Source: an uncultured Dorea sp.
Lineage (GTDB): Bacteria; Bacillota; Clostridia; Lachnospirales; Lachnospiraceae
DNA: 46,015 nt
Assembly (NCBI GenBank): GCA_910578495.1
Contig: CAJTRE010000024.1
Location: forward strand, 1 to 46,015
Reading direction: 5' to 3'
Shown here piece by piece: positions 44,529-46,015 of this stretch (positions are counted from its first letter, which is position 1; each line of letters begins with the position of its first letter). The translations under genes and the position numbers were made by a program. The notes under the pieces were generated by a model. The model made no database searches. It was not told the origin of the DNA and saw only the letters and a program-made list of their open reading frames with translations.

Positions 44529-44557
44529 TTGAAGATTTCACCGCTCTATCCTATAAT
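44529..44557 (+). promoter_or_regulatory. Predicted promoter of aroC
   Basis: TTGAAG (44529-44534), a 17-base spacer and TATAAT (44552-44557) point right and give a leader of about 80 nt before aroC. No clear structure was seen in that leader. Confidence 0.72.
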
Positions 44558-44643
44558 AAAACTATTCAAGCAGGTATCATAGATGATGCTTTTGACTACA
44601 ACATCAATCTTATTTTACAGAAAATTTTAAAGGAGAAAACAAG

Positions 44644-45741
44644 ATGGCAGGTTCAACTTTCGGAACAAGATTTACAATTACAACATGGGGTGAATCCCAT
44701 GGCGAGGCAATGGGTGTTGTCATTGACGGCTGCCCGGCGGGACTTTCACTTCAACCGGATGACATTCAGGCTTTTTTAGACCGCAGGAAACCGGGACAGA
44801 GTAAATTCTCGACAGCCAGACAGGAATCTGACCGGGCAGAAATTTTATCCGGTATCTTCGAAGGGCGGACTACCGGCGCTCCCATCTCCATTATAGTTAA
44901 AAACAAGAACCAACTCGCTAAAGACTACGACAAGATCAAAGACTGCTATCGCCCCGGACACGCAGACTACACTTATGATAGGAAATACGGATTCCGGGAT
45001 TACCGGGGCGGCGGGCGCTCTTCCGGCAGAGAAACCATCGGGCGGGTGGCCGCAGGAGCTGTCGCTTCCAAAATCCTTGCGGAACTTGGAATAAAGATAA
45101 TCACATATACACGCTCCATCGGTAGTATTATTGTTCCTGTTTCCGACTATCATTATGAGCAAATCAACGAAAATATTTTCTATATGCCAAACAATAGGTA
45201 TGCAAAAAAAGCCTCCGACTATTTAGAGGACAGTATCAAAAGAAATGATTCCGCCGGTGGAACCATCGAGTGTATCGTAACCGGAATGCCCTCTGGAATC
45301 GGAGAGCCCGTTTTCCACAAATTAGATGCGGCTCTTTCCAGTGCGATCATGTCTATCGGAGCAGTAAAAGGTGTAGAAATCGGCGATGGTTTTGACGCCT
45401 CCTTTACATCCGGAAGCAAGAATAATGATACCTTCTGCATAGAAAATGAACAAATAATAAAAAATACGAATCACTCTGGCGGTATCTTAGGCGGTATAAG
45501 TGACGGAAGCCCTCTCATTCTGCGAGCCGCCATAAAACCAACGCCGTCTATCCCACAAGCTCAGAAAACCGTCACAATAGACGGCAATGAGACAACTATC
45601 ACCATTTCCGGGCGGCACGATCCTGTCATTGTTCCAAGAGCTGTAGTCGTCGCCGAATCCATGACTGCTGTTACGATCTTAGATATGCTGATGCAGAATA
45701 TGTCGGCAAGGCTGGATGATCTGAAAGATTTTTATCACTAA
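44644..45741 (+). CDS. aroC: Chorismate synthase
   Basis: The 365-residue FMN enzyme makes chorismate, the branch point of aromatic amino acids, folate and quinones. It begins GTRFTITTWGESHGEAMGVV and has the signature RGGGRSSGRETIGRVAAGA near 119-137, with VAESMTAVTILDM at the end. AAGGAG precedes the ATG. It is a single-gene unit with its own terminator. Confidence 0.97.
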   Translation: MAGSTFGTRFTITTWGESHGEAMGVVIDGCPAGLSLQPDDIQAFLDRRKPGQSKFSTARQESDRAEILSGIFEGRTTGAPISIIVKNKNQLAKDYDKIKDCYRPGHADYTYDRKYGFRDYRGGGRSSGRETIGRVAAGAVASKILAELGIKIITYTRSIGSIIVPVSDYHYEQINENIFYMPNNRYAKKASDYLEDSIKRNDSAGGTIECIVTGMPSGIGEPVFHKLDAALSSAIMSIGAVKGVEIGDGFDASFTSGSKNNDTFCIENEQIIKNTNHSGGILGGISDGSPLILRAAIKPTPSIPQAQKTVTIDGNETTITISGRHDPVIVPRAVVVAESMTAVTILDMLMQNMSARLDDLKDFYH

Positions 45742-45755
45742 TCAGAAACTCCATC

Positions 45756-45782
45756 AGGGGCTGTCAATGACAGCCCCTTTCT
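45756..45782. terminator. Bidirectional terminator after aroC
   Basis: AGGGGCTGTCA and TGACAGCCCCT form a perfect 11-bp stem around one base, followed by TTT. It separates aroC from the convergent ABC ATPase gene. Confidence 0.85.
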
Positions 45783-45788
45783 AATTCC

Positions 45789-46015
45789 CTACAACTCTTT
45801 CATCTTCAGTAAAATCTTCTGATAAAACTCTTCTCTGTCCCCATCGCTCTTCATATCATCCTGAATCACTCCGTCCTTTAACAAAATCAACCGACTGCAA
45901 TAACTCGCCATCTTCGGATCATGAGTTACCATAACAATCGTTTTCCCAAATTCCTGATTGATTCTCGTCATAATATCAATGACAATATCTCCCGACTTAG
46001 AATCTAAGTTTCCTG
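45789..46015 (-). CDS. ABC transporter ATP-binding protein (C-terminal part, cut by the window edge)
   Basis: The visible 75 residues read from GNLDSKSGDIVIDIM, the part just after Walker B in MacB/LolD-type ATPases, through the H-loop TIVMVTHDPKMASY to KILLKMKEL at the stop. The family often exports antimicrobial peptides or lipoproteins together with an FtsX-like permease, which would lie outside. The start is beyond 46015. Confidence 0.88.
   Translation of the reverse strand, partial: GNLDSKSGDIVIDIMTRINQEFGKTIVMVTHDPKMASYCSRLILLKDGVIQDDMKSDGDREEFYQKILLKMKEL

Overview
The window looks like a piece of a Lachnospiraceae-type chromosome (Firmicutes, Clostridia). The reasons are strong AGGAGG-type ribosome binding sites, sporulation genes (spoIVA and a Spo0A-like regulator), an IscU-like scaffold of the clostridial type, a class A RNase P RNA and gene orders usual in that family. 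Most genes are ordinary housekeeping genes on the minus strand. No rRNA, tRNA, intact insertion sequence, integrase or CRISPR array was seen.

Layout. 0-2.5 kb: the end of an Fe-S scaffold gene, an acetyltransferase fused to a membrane-anchored RsiV-like domain, and pncC. 2.5-6.5 kb: the yicC-gmk-rpoZ-rimO-pgsA block. 6.5-8.5 kb: rqcH on the plus strand behind a folded leader. 8.5-13.5 kb: a more accessory, AT-rich stretch with a zinc alcohol dehydrogenase, a zinc-ribbon membrane protein, a 48-residue ribbon-helix-helix protein, a membrane Ser/Thr kinase, an HTH protein and a HipA-like kinase. 13.5-16.5 kb: aroQ, a DUF815 ATPase and a MATE transporter. 16.6-18.5 kb: a small membrane protein and pyrBI. 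18.5-23.2 kb: a secreted protein, rnpB, rnhA, a MogA/MoaB protein and spoIVA. 23.2-29.1 kb: an unknown gene, a Spo0A-like regulator, gpsA, plsY, der and a DUF512 radical-SAM protein. 29.2-33.2 kb: a PD-(D/E)XK-like protein, prs and a polysaccharide deacetylase. 33.2-40.1 kb: an amino-acid run transcribed leuB-ilvD-ilvB-serC-serA. 40.1-46 kb: cdd, pflA, yajC, tgt, an L,D-transpeptidase, aroC and the end of an ABC ATPase.

How the genes work together. leuB/ilvD/ilvB and serC/serA serve branched-chain amino acid and serine synthesis. aroC and aroQ serve aromatic synthesis, and pyrBI with prs serve nucleotide synthesis. plsY, gpsA and pgsA build phospholipid. The der-plsY-gpsA-spo0A-like-spoIVA block joins phospholipid synthesis and ribosome assembly to sporulation, as in related spore formers.

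The parts most worth a second look are structural. The rqcH leader and the P12 arm of rnpB share a structured sequence element. A folded element of about 170 nt sits directly after spoIVA. The yicC-gmk gap is full of repeats where remA would be expected. Three 10-bp repeats lie beside a tiny RHH gene. The kinase/HTH/HipA-like cluster is the best candidate for an uncharacterised signalling module. All functional statements come from reading motifs by eye; no database search was run.
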